Shown piece after piece: positions 7,648-17,033 of a stretch of DNA of 59,280 nucleotides. This DNA is from CALFXN01 sp937957815 (GTDB lineage: Bacteria > Synergistota > Synergistia > Synergistales > Aminobacteriaceae). Location: positions 1 to 59,280 of the forward strand of contig DAIQNX010000019.1 in NCBI GenBank assembly GCA_036788195.1, in the 5' to 3' direction. Below the pieces are notes generated by a model. It was not told the DNA's origin. It searched no databases and saw only the letters and a list, made by a program, of their open reading frames with translations. A program made the translations under genes and the position numbers. The number at the start of each line of letters is the position of its first letter. The stretch's first letter is position 1.

Positions 7648-9882
7648 TTATCGCGACAGCAGTGTCTTGTCGAGGTTCCGGTTGCGTCCGACGAGAAGGC
7701 GCATGAGCCCCATCGCCGCGAGGACGATGACGATGAGCGCGGTGGCGAGGACGCTCGCGAGGCCGAACCGGAGGTTTTCCGAGAAGTTGTAGATCAGGAC
7801 CGTGACGTGGTACCAGCGGGCCGAGATCAGGAAGATCACGGCGCTGACTGCCGTCATCGAACGCACGAACGTGTACGACAGGCTCGAGATGAACGCCGGC
7901 CGCAGCAGCGGCAGGATGATGTCGCGGAAGACGCGCGGCGCGTCGGCCCCGAGGTTCTGCGCGGCCTCCTCGATCGACGGATCGATCTGCCGGAGCGCCG
8001 CGACGCCGCCTTCGACGCCGACGGGCAGCTCGCGGATCACGTAGTTGATCACGATGATCGCGGCCGTGCCGACGAGAAGGACGGGCGGCTTGTTGAACGC
8101 GAGGATGTAGCTGATGCCCATGAGCGTCCCCGGCAGCGCGAACGGCGTCATGATGCCGTATTCGAGAAGGCGCTTGAATGCGAAGGCGCGTCGCGTGAGG
8201 ATCGCCGCCGCGACCATCGAGAGGACGCCCGCGATCGGCGTCGCCATCGCCGCGAGCGTGACGGTGTCGATCAGCGCGTCGCGCCCGCGCTCGAACGCCT
8301 CGCGGATGTTCACGAGGCTGAAGGAGTAGTCCACGCCCCAGTTCTTGACGAAGCATCCCGCGATGATCGTCCCGTAGAGGGCGGCGAGGAAGATCACGAC
8401 GCCCCAGACCGCGATCGCGAGGATGCGGCGGACGCCGGGCGAGACGATCTCCGTGATCCGGGCCGAGGGCTTGCCCGTGACCGTGACGAACGACTTCCGC
8501 GCGACCCACCGGCGCTGCGCCGTGAAAGCCGTCAGCGTCGGCAGCAGCAGCAGGATCGACAGGGCCGCGCCCGTTCCGAGGCGGTTCATCCCCGTCACTT
8601 CGATGTAGGCCTCGACGGAGAGAACGTGGAAGTCCCCCGCGAGGATCAGCGGATTCGCGAAGTCCGCGAGCGAGTTCGTGAAGACGAGAAGCCACGCACT
8701 GAGCAGCCCCGGAACCGCGAGCGGCAGCGTGACGGTCCGGAACGTGCGCAGGCGCGACGCGCCGAGATCCATCGCCGCCTCCTCGAGCGTCGAGTCGATC
8801 CCTTCGAGGATTCCCGCGAGCGTCAGGAACGCGATCGGGAACATCCCCATCGTCTGGACGAGAACGAGGCCGGTCAGGCCGTAGACCGAGACGTCGTGGA
8901 GGCCGAGAAGCTGTTTCGTGACGAGGCCGTTGTTGCCGAAGAGCAGGATGACCGACAGCGTCAGCGAGAACGGCGGCGAGATGACGGGCATCGTCGCGGC
9001 GGCCGTGAGGAGGCGCTTGCAGCCGATCGTCGTTCGGCCGACGACGAAGGCGAAGAGGAATCCGAGGAGCGTCGACGCTGTGGCCGTCAGCGCGCCGAGG
9101 AGGATGCTCCCCCGGAGCGCGGCCATATAGCGCCCTTCCGTGAAGACGGACTTCCAGACGTCCCAGGTGAAGGATCCGTCGGCGCGGACGAGCGTGAGCC
9201 GTCCGGCCTCGTACAGCGGGTAGGCCGTGAAGACGCCGACGATGACGAAGAGCGTCAGGACAACGGCCGTCAGCGCCGGGTCGCGGGAGAACCGCGCGAT
9301 GGCCAGGACGGCCGCGAACGCGGCGGTCGCGAGGAGCGCGAAGAGGCGCAGCAGAAAGACGAACCGGTCGGACCCGTCCGTCCGGAACGCGAACAGGGCG
9401 ACCCCCGTCACGTCGCCGGCCGCCCCGTGAAGCGGCGCGAAGACGAAGATGCGTTCGGGACTTCCGTCGGTCGGGCGGTGCGTGAACCGGTAGGGTTCGT
9501 CGTAGCCGACGCTTTCGATTCCCTTCGCGACATCCGGGATCGGCGCGGTCATCAGCGACGCGAGGGAAGGATCCGTTGAGACGATCGAAGCGGATCCGGA
9601 GGGTTTCCCGGCTTCGGGGAACCCCTCCGTCACGGCTGCGTCGAAATCCCGCTCCGCCCCGGAGAGTCGCTTCCCCCAGGCGATGCGCTCCTCCTGAGAC
9701 GCGGGAACCGAAGCGGCGATGGAGGCGACCGTTCCGCGGATCCGCCCGTCGCGCGCTCCCGTGTAGGCGATCTCGAGCGTCCGCCAGACCCACGCGTCGG
9801 CCGCGGCGAAGACGGCGAGCGCAAGCAGCAGCACGATCAAGCCCTTCAACGGGAGGCGCGAGGGAGCGGGATTCACGGACAC
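7648..9882 (-). CDS. Fused double-domain ABC permease (FbpB-like) with N-terminal extracytoplasmic domain
   Basis: 744 residues, GTG start with AAGGAA upstream. Two copies of the binding-protein-dependent permease fold are fused, as in FbpB; coupling EAA-loop segments appear as EEAAMDLGASRLRTFRTVTLP and EEAAQNLGADAPRVFRDIILP. Unusually, a first membrane helix (residues about 12-32) is followed by roughly 140 hydrophilic residues before the permease helices begin near residue 175. That insert looks like an extracytoplasmic sensor-like domain of the single-Cache size class, though I cannot prove the fold. The gene lies between the binding protein (31-base gap) and the ATPase. Confidence 0.9.
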   Translation of the reverse strand: MSVNPAPSRLPLKGLIVLLLALAVFAAADAWVWRTLEIAYTGARDGRIRGTVASIAASVPASQEERIAWGKRLSGAERDFDAAVTEGFPEAGKPSGSASIVSTDPSLASLMTAPIPDVAKGIESVGYDEPYRFTHRPTDGSPERIFVFAPLHGAAGDVTGVALFAFRTDGSDRFVFLLRLFALLATAAFAAVLAIARFSRDPALTAVVLTLFVIVGVFTAYPLYEAGRLTLVRADGSFTWDVWKSVFTEGRYMAALRGSILLGALTATASTLLGFLFAFVVGRTTIGCKRLLTAAATMPVISPPFSLTLSVILLFGNNGLVTKQLLGLHDVSVYGLTGLVLVQTMGMFPIAFLTLAGILEGIDSTLEEAAMDLGASRLRTFRTVTLPLAVPGLLSAWLLVFTNSLADFANPLILAGDFHVLSVEAYIEVTGMNRLGTGAALSILLLLPTLTAFTAQRRWVARKSFVTVTGKPSARITEIVSPGVRRILAIAVWGVVIFLAALYGTIIAGCFVKNWGVDYSFSLVNIREAFERGRDALIDTVTLAAMATPIAGVLSMVAAAILTRRAFAFKRLLEYGIMTPFALPGTLMGISYILAFNKPPVLLVGTAAIIVINYVIRELPVGVEGGVAALRQIDPSIEEAAQNLGADAPRVFRDIILPLLRPAFISSLSYTFVRSMTAVSAVIFLISARWYHVTVLIYNFSENLRFGLASVLATALIVIVLAAMGLMRLLVGRNRNLDKTLLSR

Positions 9883-9913
9883 CGTCGCCGTTCCTTTCGG
9901 ACCGAAGTTCGGG

Positions 9914-10933
9914 TTACTTCGTCTGGGCCTTGCCCGCGGCCGGAACTTCGGCGTTCCACTTCTCGAGAAGCCGCGCCTTGTTTTTCGCGTCCCACTGATC
10001 GTCCTGGTCGACGAGCTTCATCTTCGAAAGCTCGAAGCCCGTATCGGTCGCGACGGCCTCGCTCGAAAGCGGGATCACGTACCACTTCGCGATGATTTCC
10101 ATCGCCGCCTTGCCGAGAATCCAGTCGTAGAGCTTTTTTGCCTGAAGTGCGTCGGGACCGCCTTTCACGAGCGACATCGACGCGGTTTCGAATCCGGTGC
10201 CGTCGGAGGGGATCGTGATCTCGACCGGAGCGCCTTCCTTTTTCAGCTTGATCTGGTCGTGCAGGTAGCCGATCGCGACCGGAATCTCTCCGATGGCGCA
10301 GCTTTTGCCGGGCGCGGCACCGGATTTCGTGTACTGGTCGACGCTTTTGTCGAGCTTCTTCATGAAGTCGAACGCCTTGCCTTCGTCGCCATGCACGCGG
10401 ATGAGCGTCGTGACGACGTTGTAGGCCGTGCCTGACGTGCCGGGGTTCGCCATGCGGACTTTCTTTTCGTACTCGGGCTTCAGCAGGTCGGCCCATGATG
10501 TCGGCGGCGTAATGCCGAGCTCTTGGGCGCGCTTCGTGTTCGTCGCGAACGAAATGGGGCCGATGTACAGACCGATCCAGTTGCCGTCGGGGTCGCGGTA
10601 TTTTGCCGGAATCGTTTCCGCCGCGCGCGAACGGTAGGGAACGGTGAGTCCCTTCGCCTTGGCGTCGATGTGAAGCGTGCCGACGCCGCCGACCCAGATC
10701 GAGACCTGGGGATTGGCTTTCTCGGCTTCGATTCGCGCGACGGCCTCTCCCGTCGTCAGGCGGATCCACTCGACGTGGACTCCGCTCTTCTTTTCGTACG
10801 TCTCGAAGAGCGCCTTCGCGAGCGGTTCCTCGAGCGTCGTGTACGCCTTGACCGAATCGGCGGCGGCGGCGACGGACGACGCGAGAAGCGACAACGCGAG
10901 AACCGTGAGCGGCAACAGCTTTCTTCCGATCAT
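9914..10933 (-). CDS. ABC transporter periplasmic binding protein, family 1 (FbpA-like)
   Basis: 339 residues. Signal peptide MIGRKLLPLTVLALSLLASS..AAA, then the family-1 binding fold: VKAYTTLEEPLAKALFETYEKKSGV, the WVGGVGTLHID segment and SWADLLKPEYEKKV, typical of FbpA/AfuA-type proteins. The expected pair of adjacent Tyr ligands of classical ferric-binding FbpA is not evident near the C-terminus, so iron is possible but another ligand (for example an aminophosphonate) cannot be excluded. AGGGGAGGGG precedes the ATG. First gene of the importer operon, with a good promoter at 11023-11051. Confidence 0.88.
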   Translation of the reverse strand: MIGRKLLPLTVLALSLLASSVAAAADSVKAYTTLEEPLAKALFETYEKKSGVHVEWIRLTTGEAVARIEAEKANPQVSIWVGGVGTLHIDAKAKGLTVPYRSRAAETIPAKYRDPDGNWIGLYIGPISFATNTKRAQELGITPPTSWADLLKPEYEKKVRMANPGTSGTAYNVVTTLIRVHGDEGKAFDFMKKLDKSVDQYTKSGAAPGKSCAIGEIPVAIGYLHDQIKLKKEGAPVEITIPSDGTGFETASMSLVKGGPDALQAKKLYDWILGKAAMEIIAKWYVIPLSSEAVATDTGFELSKMKLVDQDDQWDAKNKARLLEKWNAEVPAAGKAQTK

Positions 10934-11022
10934 TACGGATACCCCTCCCCTGAGATTGAATTTCGATTCTTCCGGGGGGACTTTCCCGAAAGACGAAACA
11001 CGCCCCGGACATTACCGCACAG

Positions 11023-11051
11023 AATATACGCCCTGTTCCGGAGAGTGACAA
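11023..11051 (-). promoter_or_regulatory. Promoter of the Fe3+-type ABC importer operon
   Basis: On the minus strand TTGTCA (11046-11051) and TATATT (11023-11028) are separated by 17 bases. The start of the binding-protein gene lies about 90 bases downstream, leaving an untranslated leader. Confidence 0.65.
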
Positions 11052-11132
11052 GTGCTGCGGAAGGCGGTGAATGCTACAATCGTCATCACCGGAGAATCCG
11101 GCATGGGTCGAAAGGGGAGGGAGGCGGCAGGC

Positions 11133-11621
11133 GTGGATCGGACGTACAGGAGCAGCAGTGTCCGCCAGCTGTCGGCACTGGTCAGGAACGCGCTTCCGCG
11201 CGGCGCGGAAGCCCATTTCCGCTTCGCGGAACTCTCGCGTCGCTGGACGGAGGTCGCGGGGCCGGTGCTCGCGCCCATCACGTTTCCAGTGCGCGTGGAA
11301 GACGGCTGCCTCGTGATCGCCGCGACGACGCAGGCCGTCGCTCACCGGACGATGCTCGACGGACGGCGCATCTGCGAGCGGGCCGAGCGGAGCTTCGGAA
11401 TAGCGCTTCGAGGCGTCCGGCCATTTGTCGGACGGATCCGCCCGCCCCGGAGGGAAGCGCGCATGCAGACATCGCGACCCGTGACGATACCGGGCGACCG
11501 GGATGCGTTTCTGCGCTACCGGGAAGCGTTCCGGGGCCGCATCGCGGAACCGTCCGTCGCGGACGCCCTCGCGTCGCTTGCCGCGACGCTCGCCGCGCGG
11601 AAGGGACTGAGGCGGCGATGA
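11133..11621 (+). CDS. DciA-like (DUF721) protein
   Basis: 162 residues from a GTG start with a GGGAGGGAGG ribosome-binding site; an upstream in-frame ATG at 11103 is less well placed. The N-terminal 90 residues carry the DUF721 pattern: hydrophobic helix, FRFAELSRRWTEVAGPVLA, then a VEDGCLVIAATTQAVAHRTM beta segment with the Ala-rich helix. DUF721 proteins include DciA, the helicase-loading factor. The C-terminal 60 residues are Arg-rich and not conserved. DciA is usually near dnaA/recF/gyrB; none are here, so the assignment is to family rather than proven role. Confidence 0.65.
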   Translation: MDRTYRSSSVRQLSALVRNALPRGAEAHFRFAELSRRWTEVAGPVLAPITFPVRVEDGCLVIAATTQAVAHRTMLDGRRICERAERSFGIALRGVRPFVGRIRPPRREARMQTSRPVTIPGDRDAFLRYREAFRGRIAEPSVADALASLAATLAARKGLRRR

Positions 11622-11756
11622 ATGGAAGTGAGACGCGTGGAGCGCGTGGTATGGGACATTGTATCCAAGGATGCCGGGAGCTTCCATTTTGCGTCGATTT
11701 ACGATAAAGTCTTTGTGAAAGATATTTCCAAAATCCATGTTGCGGAGGCGATAGGA

Positions 11757-12737
11757 ATGATGCGGCGAGTGACAGGGAAACGGAGCGGCATGAGGCTCGT
11801 AATTGCGGTGACGGCGCTGTTGTGCGTGATGTTTGCGGCGGGCTCGGTGTTTGCGGCCCCCAAACAGCTCACGCTAGCGACCGGCGGAACGGCCGGGACG
11901 TACTACCCTCTGGGCGGAGCGATCGCGCAGATCATCAGCACCAGGACGGGACTCGTGAACATTACGGCTCAGTCGACCGGGGCCTCCGTCGAGAACATGA
12001 ACCTCATCGGCGCGGGCGACGTCGACATCGCCATCGTCCAGAACGACATCGCGCACTACGCCTATAACGGCATCGAGTTCTTCAAGACGAAGAACGCCAA
12101 CTTCAGCGCGATGGCCCGGATCTATCCCGAGATCATCCAGACCGTCACCCGCAAGGACAGCCCGATCGACAGCGTGAAGGACTTCAAGGGCAAGAAGATC
12201 TCCGTCGGAGCCCCGGGAAGCGGTAACGAGGCCAACGTCCGCCAGATCACCGATGTCTTCGGAATGACCTACAAGGACTTCGAGGCCCACTTCCTTTCCT
12301 ATGCCGAAACCGGCGACCACTTCAAGGACAAGCTCATCGACGCCTTCATGTTCACGACCGGCGCGCCGAACTCCGCGATTCAGGACATCGCGACGCTCCA
12401 TCCCCTCAAGTTCGTCGAGATCAAGGGGGCCGACAGGGATCTTCTCATGAAGAAATATCCGTTCTTCGCGGCTGAGGCGATTCCCGCAAACACGTACAAG
12501 GGACAGGACAAACCTGTCGAGACCGTCGCGGTCCAGGCGATCCTGATCGTCGCGAACAACCTGCCGGAGGATATCGTCTACGCGATGACGAAGGCGCTCT
12601 TCGAGAACAAGAAGGAGATCGCGCAGGCGCATCACAAGGGAAACAGCATCGATCCCAAGAGAGCGCTCGACGGAATCACGGTTCCGGTGCATCCTGGCGC
12701 CCTGAAGTACTACAAGGAGATCGGCCTGGTCAAGTAA
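11757..12737 (+). CDS. TAXI-type TRAP transporter solute-binding protein
   Basis: 326 residues. Basic N-end and signal peptide (MRLVIAVTALLCVMFAAGSV..A), then the TAXI hallmark LTLATGGTAGTYYPLGGAIA, the TAQSTGASVENMNLI segment, and VGAPGSGNE, all diagnostic of the TAXI family. These periplasmic proteins capture glutamate or other carboxylates for a fused-permease TRAP system. ATG 11757 has GGAGG eight bases upstream; the open frame extends further but lacks coding features. The DUF1850 and permease genes follow, and a hairpin between them suggests that more binding protein than permease is made. Confidence 0.93.
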   Translation: MMRRVTGKRSGMRLVIAVTALLCVMFAAGSVFAAPKQLTLATGGTAGTYYPLGGAIAQIISTRTGLVNITAQSTGASVENMNLIGAGDVDIAIVQNDIAHYAYNGIEFFKTKNANFSAMARIYPEIIQTVTRKDSPIDSVKDFKGKKISVGAPGSGNEANVRQITDVFGMTYKDFEAHFLSYAETGDHFKDKLIDAFMFTTGAPNSAIQDIATLHPLKFVEIKGADRDLLMKKYPFFAAEAIPANTYKGQDKPVETVAVQAILIVANNLPEDIVYAMTKALFENKKEIAQAHHKGNSIDPKRALDGITVPVHPGALKYYKEIGLVK

Positions 12738-12764
12738 GGTTCGGACTTTTTTCGATCCGAAGGA

Positions 12765-12801
12765 GCCGGGGAGGGGAGGGCATCCCCACCCCGGCGTTTT
12801 T
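12765..12801 (+). terminator. Hairpin with T-run after the TAXI binding-protein gene (partial terminator)
   Basis: Arms GCCGGGG.GGGG (65-76) and CCCC.CCCCGGC (84-95) form an imperfect stem followed by TTTTT (12797-12801). It lies inside the operon, so it probably attenuates downstream transcription. Confidence 0.7.
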
Positions 12802-12832
12802 GACTTGATGTTCGGGAAAGAGGGAGGCGTTA

Positions 12833-13339
12833 ATGGAACGACGTATTCGGCGCCGGTTGACGGCGGTTCTGATTTCATGCTCCGTTTTCGTGCTTCTGTC
12901 CGCGATCGTTCCGACCCTGACGGTTCGGAACGCCTCGGGGACTCTTCTCCGGATCTTTCCGCTCGGCGCGGGGGATTCTTTCATCATCCGGTACACGCAT
13001 TCCGTCGCCCGTCGCCCGGTCCGGGAAATCTTCACCGCCGCGCGGGACGGCGGACTGCTTCTCAGGGAGACGACGTTCGATGCCTTCGGCGCCGGGTTGC
13101 CCTTCGAACCGTATGATGCGGAGCGCTTTCTTGTCGAACGTGACGTCTTTCGGGTGGTGGGAATGCGGCGTCGGTTCCCGAGCGTGACCGTCCGGGTCGG
13201 ACGTGTGGCGGAACACGCATTGCTGCTGCGGGGGAACGAGACGCCGCTGCGTGCGTGGGAGAAACCGGGGGGCAGCCTGACGTTCGGGGTTGAGTTCCGT
13301 CCGGTATTCTGGATAGCATTTCAGGAGGTATTGCAGTGA
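12833..13339 (+). CDS. DUF1850 protein, TAXI-TRAP accessory
   Basis: 168 residues. One N-terminal membrane segment (about residues 8-28) is followed by the DUF1850 pattern: FIIRYTHSVARRPVREIF and the ETTFDAFGAGLPFEPYDAE block. DUF1850 genes are regularly wedged between a TAXI binding protein and its fused permease, as seen here; the biochemical role is not established. The ATG lies near AGGGAGGC. Its stop overlaps the GTG start of the permease by four bases, so the two are translationally coupled. Confidence 0.85.
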   Translation: MERRIRRRLTAVLISCSVFVLLSAIVPTLTVRNASGTLLRIFPLGAGDSFIIRYTHSVARRPVREIFTAARDGGLLLRETTFDAFGAGLPFEPYDAERFLVERDVFRVVGMRRRFPSVTVRVGRVAEHALLLRGNETPLRAWEKPGGSLTFGVEFRPVFWIAFQEVLQ

Positions 13340-15276
13340 GCGAAGAAAAGAAACAGTCCGGGGAAGAAACGAAGACCATCAATGTCGACGAGATTCTCGC
13401 GAAGTACGACAAGGAGTCCACGTTCCGCGTCCTGACCGGATCGTGGGCGCAGATCGTCAAGATCCTCTGCGTCTGCTTCTCGCTGTATCAGCTCTACACG
13501 GCGGCGTTCGGCGTCTTTCCTGCCCAGATCCAGCGAGCCGCGCATCTCGCGTTCGCGATGCCGCTCATTTTCCTGCTCTATCCGGCGACATCGAAAGGAT
13601 CCCGTTCGTCGATCCATCCGCTCGATATCGTCCTCGCGATTCTCGGAACCGCGATCGGCCTTTATATGGTGATCTTCTACGAAGACATCGTCCTGCGGGG
13701 CGGTCTGCCGACGATGCTCGATCTTACCTTCGCGGCTCTCGCCGTCCTTCTCGTGCTCGAAGGGTCCCGGCGCGTCGTCGGCGCGCCGATTTCCATCATC
13801 GCAACGATATTCATCGCGTACGCCCTGCTCGGTCCCTATATTCCGGGAATGCTCGGGCACAGGGGCTTCGCGATGAAACGGATCCTGAACCACCTCTACC
13901 TGACGACGGAGGGCATCCTCGGATTGCCGCTCGGCGTCTCCGCGACGTTCGTCTACCTGTTCATCCTGTTCGGCGCATTCCTGCACAAGAGCGGCCTCGG
14001 CAAATTCTTCATCGACCTCGCCCTTGCGGCCACGGGACACACGGTGGGCGGCCCCGCGAAGGTTGCGGTCATGGCGAGCGGTCTCTTCGGGACGATTTCC
14101 GGAAGTTCGGTCGCGAATGTCGTGACGACGGGAACCTTCACGATCCCGCTCATGAAAAGCATCGGATACCCGCCGTTCTTCGCGGGGGCGGTCGAAGCGG
14201 CCGCTTCGACCGGTGGACAGCTCATGCCCCCGATCATGGGAGCGGCGGCGTTCGTCATGTCCGAATTCATCGGCGTTCCCTACGTCAAGATCGCGATCGC
14301 GGCGGCGCTCCCGGCCGTGCTTTACTATCTCGCAGTCGCGCTGATGGTCCACATGGAGGCCAAACGTCTCGGGCTCAAGGGGCTGCCGCGGGAGACGCTC
14401 CCTAACGCGAAAAAGGTTCTCAAAGAGGGCGGTCATCTGCTGATCCCGCTCGGCGTCATCATCTACATGCTCGTCGCGGGGTACACGCCGCTTCGCGCGG
14501 CGCTCGTCTGCATCATCGCAACGGTCGTGGTCGCCATGATGCGAAAGAGCACGCGCCTGAAGTTCTCCGATATCATGCAGGCCCTCGAGGACGGCGCGAG
14601 AAGCGCGCTCGGCGTCGCCGCCGCCTGCGCGTGCGCCGGAATCATCATCGGCATCGTCACGCTCACGGGACTCGGTCTCAAGATGGCGAACGGCATCATC
14701 CTGCTGGCCGGAGGGAGTTTCTTCTTCACGCTCGTCTTCACGATGGTCGCATCGATCATCCTCGGAATGGGACTTCCGACAACGGCGAAGTACATCATCC
14801 TCGCGTCGATGGCCGCGCCGGCCATTCAGAAGTTCGGTGTCCCGCCGATGGCCGCGCACATGTTCATCCTCTATTACGGAATCATCGCGGACCTGACGCC
14901 TCCGGTCGCGCTCGCTGCGTACGCCGGAGCCGGAATCGCGGGCGCGAACGCGATGAAGACCGGGTGGACATCGCTCCGGCTCGCCATCGCGGCGTTCCTG
15001 ATCCCGTTCATCTTCGCGTACAATCCGTCGCTTCTGATGATCAACACGACCGCGATGGAGGTCATTTTCGTCTCGACGACGGCCCTGATAGGAGCGTTCT
15101 GTCTTGCCGTATCGGGAGTCGGTTTCTGGCGCGGCAAACTCACGATCGTTGAGCGCGTCGCCGTCTTCGCGGCTGCGCTGCTTCTGATCAAGCCGGGGAT
15201 TACGACGGACATCATCGGCGTCGTGATCGTTGCGGCCGAATGGTGGTATCAAAAGACCAAATTCAGGGATGCGTGA
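13336..15276 (+). CDS. TAXI-TRAP fused permease (DctQM-type, TRAP transporter 4TM/12TM)
   Basis: 646 residues from a GTG start overlapping the DUF1850 stop, with AGGAGGT upstream. The N-terminal quarter holds the four-helix DctQ-like part, the remainder the DctM-like permease. Signature stretches are SGSSVANVVTTGTFTIPLMK, EAAASTGGQLMPPIMGAAAF and GMGLPTTAKYI, typical of the TAXI fused permeases. It moves the substrate captured by the TAXI binding protein, driven by an ion gradient. A clean terminator follows directly, closing the three-gene operon. Confidence 0.93.
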   Translation: MSEEKKQSGEETKTINVDEILAKYDKESTFRVLTGSWAQIVKILCVCFSLYQLYTAAFGVFPAQIQRAAHLAFAMPLIFLLYPATSKGSRSSIHPLDIVLAILGTAIGLYMVIFYEDIVLRGGLPTMLDLTFAALAVLLVLEGSRRVVGAPISIIATIFIAYALLGPYIPGMLGHRGFAMKRILNHLYLTTEGILGLPLGVSATFVYLFILFGAFLHKSGLGKFFIDLALAATGHTVGGPAKVAVMASGLFGTISGSSVANVVTTGTFTIPLMKSIGYPPFFAGAVEAAASTGGQLMPPIMGAAAFVMSEFIGVPYVKIAIAAALPAVLYYLAVALMVHMEAKRLGLKGLPRETLPNAKKVLKEGGHLLIPLGVIIYMLVAGYTPLRAALVCIIATVVVAMMRKSTRLKFSDIMQALEDGARSALGVAAACACAGIIIGIVTLTGLGLKMANGIILLAGGSFFFTLVFTMVASIILGMGLPTTAKYIILASMAAPAIQKFGVPPMAAHMFILYYGIIADLTPPVALAAYAGAGIAGANAMKTGWTSLRLAIAAFLIPFIFAYNPSLLMINTTAMEVIFVSTTALIGAFCLAVSGVGFWRGKLTIVERVAVFAAALLLIKPGITTDIIGVVIVAAEWWYQKTKFRDA

Positions 15277-15314
15277 CGGCTGAAACCGGAAAAATAGAGA
15301 AAACGAAAGAACGA

Positions 15315-15346
15315 AGGGCGGCTCGCTCAGGCGAGCCGCCCTTTTT
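15315..15346 (+). terminator. Intrinsic terminator of the TAXI-TRAP operon
   Basis: Perfect 12-bp GC-rich stem (15315-15326 with 15331-15342), four-base loop TCAG, then TTTTT. The 167 bases that follow, up to the next gene, show nothing further that I can assign. Confidence 0.92.
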
Positions 15347-15513
15347 ATGTTCCACGGATGGCCGGGTGCGGCTGACATGAAGCCCCGGATATCGCGGGAA
15401 GACGGCGCATGACAACGGAGTGGAAAGGAGATAGACTGGTTTCGCCGGAAAACGGGCGCCGGAAAAAGCGTACCGAACCATTGACATGAACTGACATCTG
15501 GAGGTGACCCCGC

Positions 15514-16263
15514 ATGAAAACGAAAGGATGGAACGCGTGCGCAGCCGCGCTGCTGATCGTCCTGGCCGGAGTGTCCGCGGAAGCGGCGTCGAGGTTCGAC
15601 GAACTCGCGGCGCGATACGAGACGACATGGGCGGGCAACGAGGCGGCCGTCTCGTTGCGTCTTCGCCTCGCGGCTCTGGCGGAGAACGTATCGCCGCTCG
15701 ACCTCAGGGATTCGCTCCTGCGTGGAGACATGTCGCCGGAGCAGCGGGCCGCGAACGCGCTCGCCCTGCTCGATTCCCTCGTGCCCGGCGGAGATCCAGC
15801 CCGCTGGAACGAAGTCGCCGGATTCTGGAGACCGCGGGAGATTCCGAAACCTCTCGCGGCCGTCGACGCCCTGTTCGTCGCCGTGTCCGCCCTTTCTCCG
15901 ATGGACGATCCCGGAGCGCCATGGCTCGCGAGAAAACTCCTTCTCGCGTTTCTCTCGAATCCGGCCGCGGCGCTGCTCTTCGCGGACCATTGCCCCGCGG
16001 AATACGCGATGGCCATCGATCTCCTCGCCCGGAAGGGAGTGCTCCCCCCACACGGCGTCTGGCGAAAGGGAGATATCGTCGGCAGGTTGCCGCTCGCCCG
16101 CGAGGTTCGCGGATTCGTCACGCGCGACCGCGCGTTCGCTGAGGGAATGACGTTTCTCGATGCGGTCGGGAGACCCGTCCCGAACGGAACGTACGCGTGG
16201 GACCGCACGGAGGGGCGGGTCTACGAAGTGGTCGAAGACAGGAGTTTCTGGATGCGGCGGTAG
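15514..16263 (+). CDS. Secreted hypothetical protein
   Basis: 249 residues with a clear signal peptide (MKTKGWNACAAALLIVLAGVSAEA) and a strong ribosome-binding site (CTGGAGGTGA). No family is recognised. The mature part is mainly alpha-helical and Ala/Arg/Leu rich, with a C-terminal beta-like segment (NGTYAWDRTEGRVYEVVEDR). No lipobox, catalytic motif or repeat is visible. It is a single gene between a terminator and the response regulator and may be a periplasmic protein of unknown role. Confidence 0.7.
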   Translation: MKTKGWNACAAALLIVLAGVSAEAASRFDELAARYETTWAGNEAAVSLRLRLAALAENVSPLDLRDSLLRGDMSPEQRAANALALLDSLVPGGDPARWNEVAGFWRPREIPKPLAAVDALFVAVSALSPMDDPGAPWLARKLLLAFLSNPAAALLFADHCPAEYAMAIDLLARKGVLPPHGVWRKGDIVGRLPLAREVRGFVTRDRAFAEGMTFLDAVGRPVPNGTYAWDRTEGRVYEVVEDRSFWMRR

Positions 16264-16303
16264 GAGGAAAGCGATTCCGGAGGGCCGGGTGTACAATAGG
16301 ACG

Positions 16304-17014
16304 ATGAATGTCAGACAATCAGCAGACGGAAAACAGCGAATCAGAACGCTCATCGTCGAAGACGACCTGATGCTCCTCAGAATCTACGAGACACTGCTGT
16401 GGTCGGCGGAATCCTTCGAGATCGTCCGCACGACCGCGCGCGGAGAAGACGTCATGGACCATCTGTTCTCGGGCGACATCGACCTCGTGATCCTCGACCT
16501 CCACCTGCCGGGAATGGAGGGCATCGACGTCCTCCGACTGGTCCGTTCGTGGGGACATCCGATCGACGTGATCTGCGTTTCCGGGGAACAGTCCACGGGG
16601 ACGATCGCCGAGGCGGCGAGACTCGGCGCGTTCGACTACGTTCTCAAGCCCTTCACGTTCGAGCGGTTTCGCGAGACGCTCGACGCGTACCGCTCGTACA
16701 GACTCCGTGTATCGACGCGGTGCCTTGCCGGGTGTCAGGACGACGCCGATGCGATTTTCCGCCGCACGAAGCAGACATCCGCGCCAGGGAGTCTGCCGAA
16801 GGGGTTGCAACAAACGACGCTCGATCTCGTCACGAGTGCGTTGCGCGAGGCGCTTGGCCCCATCTCGCCTTCCGATATCGCCGAGCGGCTTTCGTTGTCG
16901 CGTGCCACGGTGGGACGATACCTCGACTTTCTCACCGAGAGCGGAGTGGCGCGGTGCGAGCCGGAATACGGCAGGACCGGGCGCCCCGTGATGCGCTACC
17001 GGCTGCTCGGGTAA
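16304..17014 (+). CDS. CitB/DcuR-type response regulator (orphan)
   Basis: 236 residues. Receiver domain: IVEDD with the acidic pair, phospho-acceptor Asp in LVILDLHLPGMEG, then the conserved VSGE and LKPF Lys. The C-terminal third is a winged HTH (SPSDIAERLSLSRATVGRYLDFL), as in DcuR/CitB regulators of carboxylate use. No histidine kinase gene lies nearby, so it is an orphan here. The start is the first ATG of the receiver domain; a TACAAT box lies only 12 bases upstream and would give a very short leader. HutD follows 19 bases later. Confidence 0.85.
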   Translation: MNVRQSADGKQRIRTLIVEDDLMLLRIYETLLWSAESFEIVRTTARGEDVMDHLFSGDIDLVILDLHLPGMEGIDVLRLVRSWGHPIDVICVSGEQSTGTIAEAARLGAFDYVLKPFTFERFRETLDAYRSYRLRVSTRCLAGCQDDADAIFRRTKQTSAPGSLPKGLQQTTLDLVTSALREALGPISPSDIAERLSLSRATVGRYLDFLTESGVARCEPEYGRTGRPVMRYRLLG

Positions 17015-17033
17015 GGCTGAAGGAGGGGCGGGA

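Noticed and set aside
7360..9579. 739-residue open frame on the plus strand
   Set aside because: Antisense to the ABC permease and ATPase; extremely charged repetitive sequence without any fold-like pattern.
13321..16353. 1010-residue open frame on the minus strand
   Set aside because: It runs antisense over the fused TRAP permease and the secreted protein gene; composition is Arg/Asp/Glu/His rich, a usual shadow of GC-rich coding DNA.
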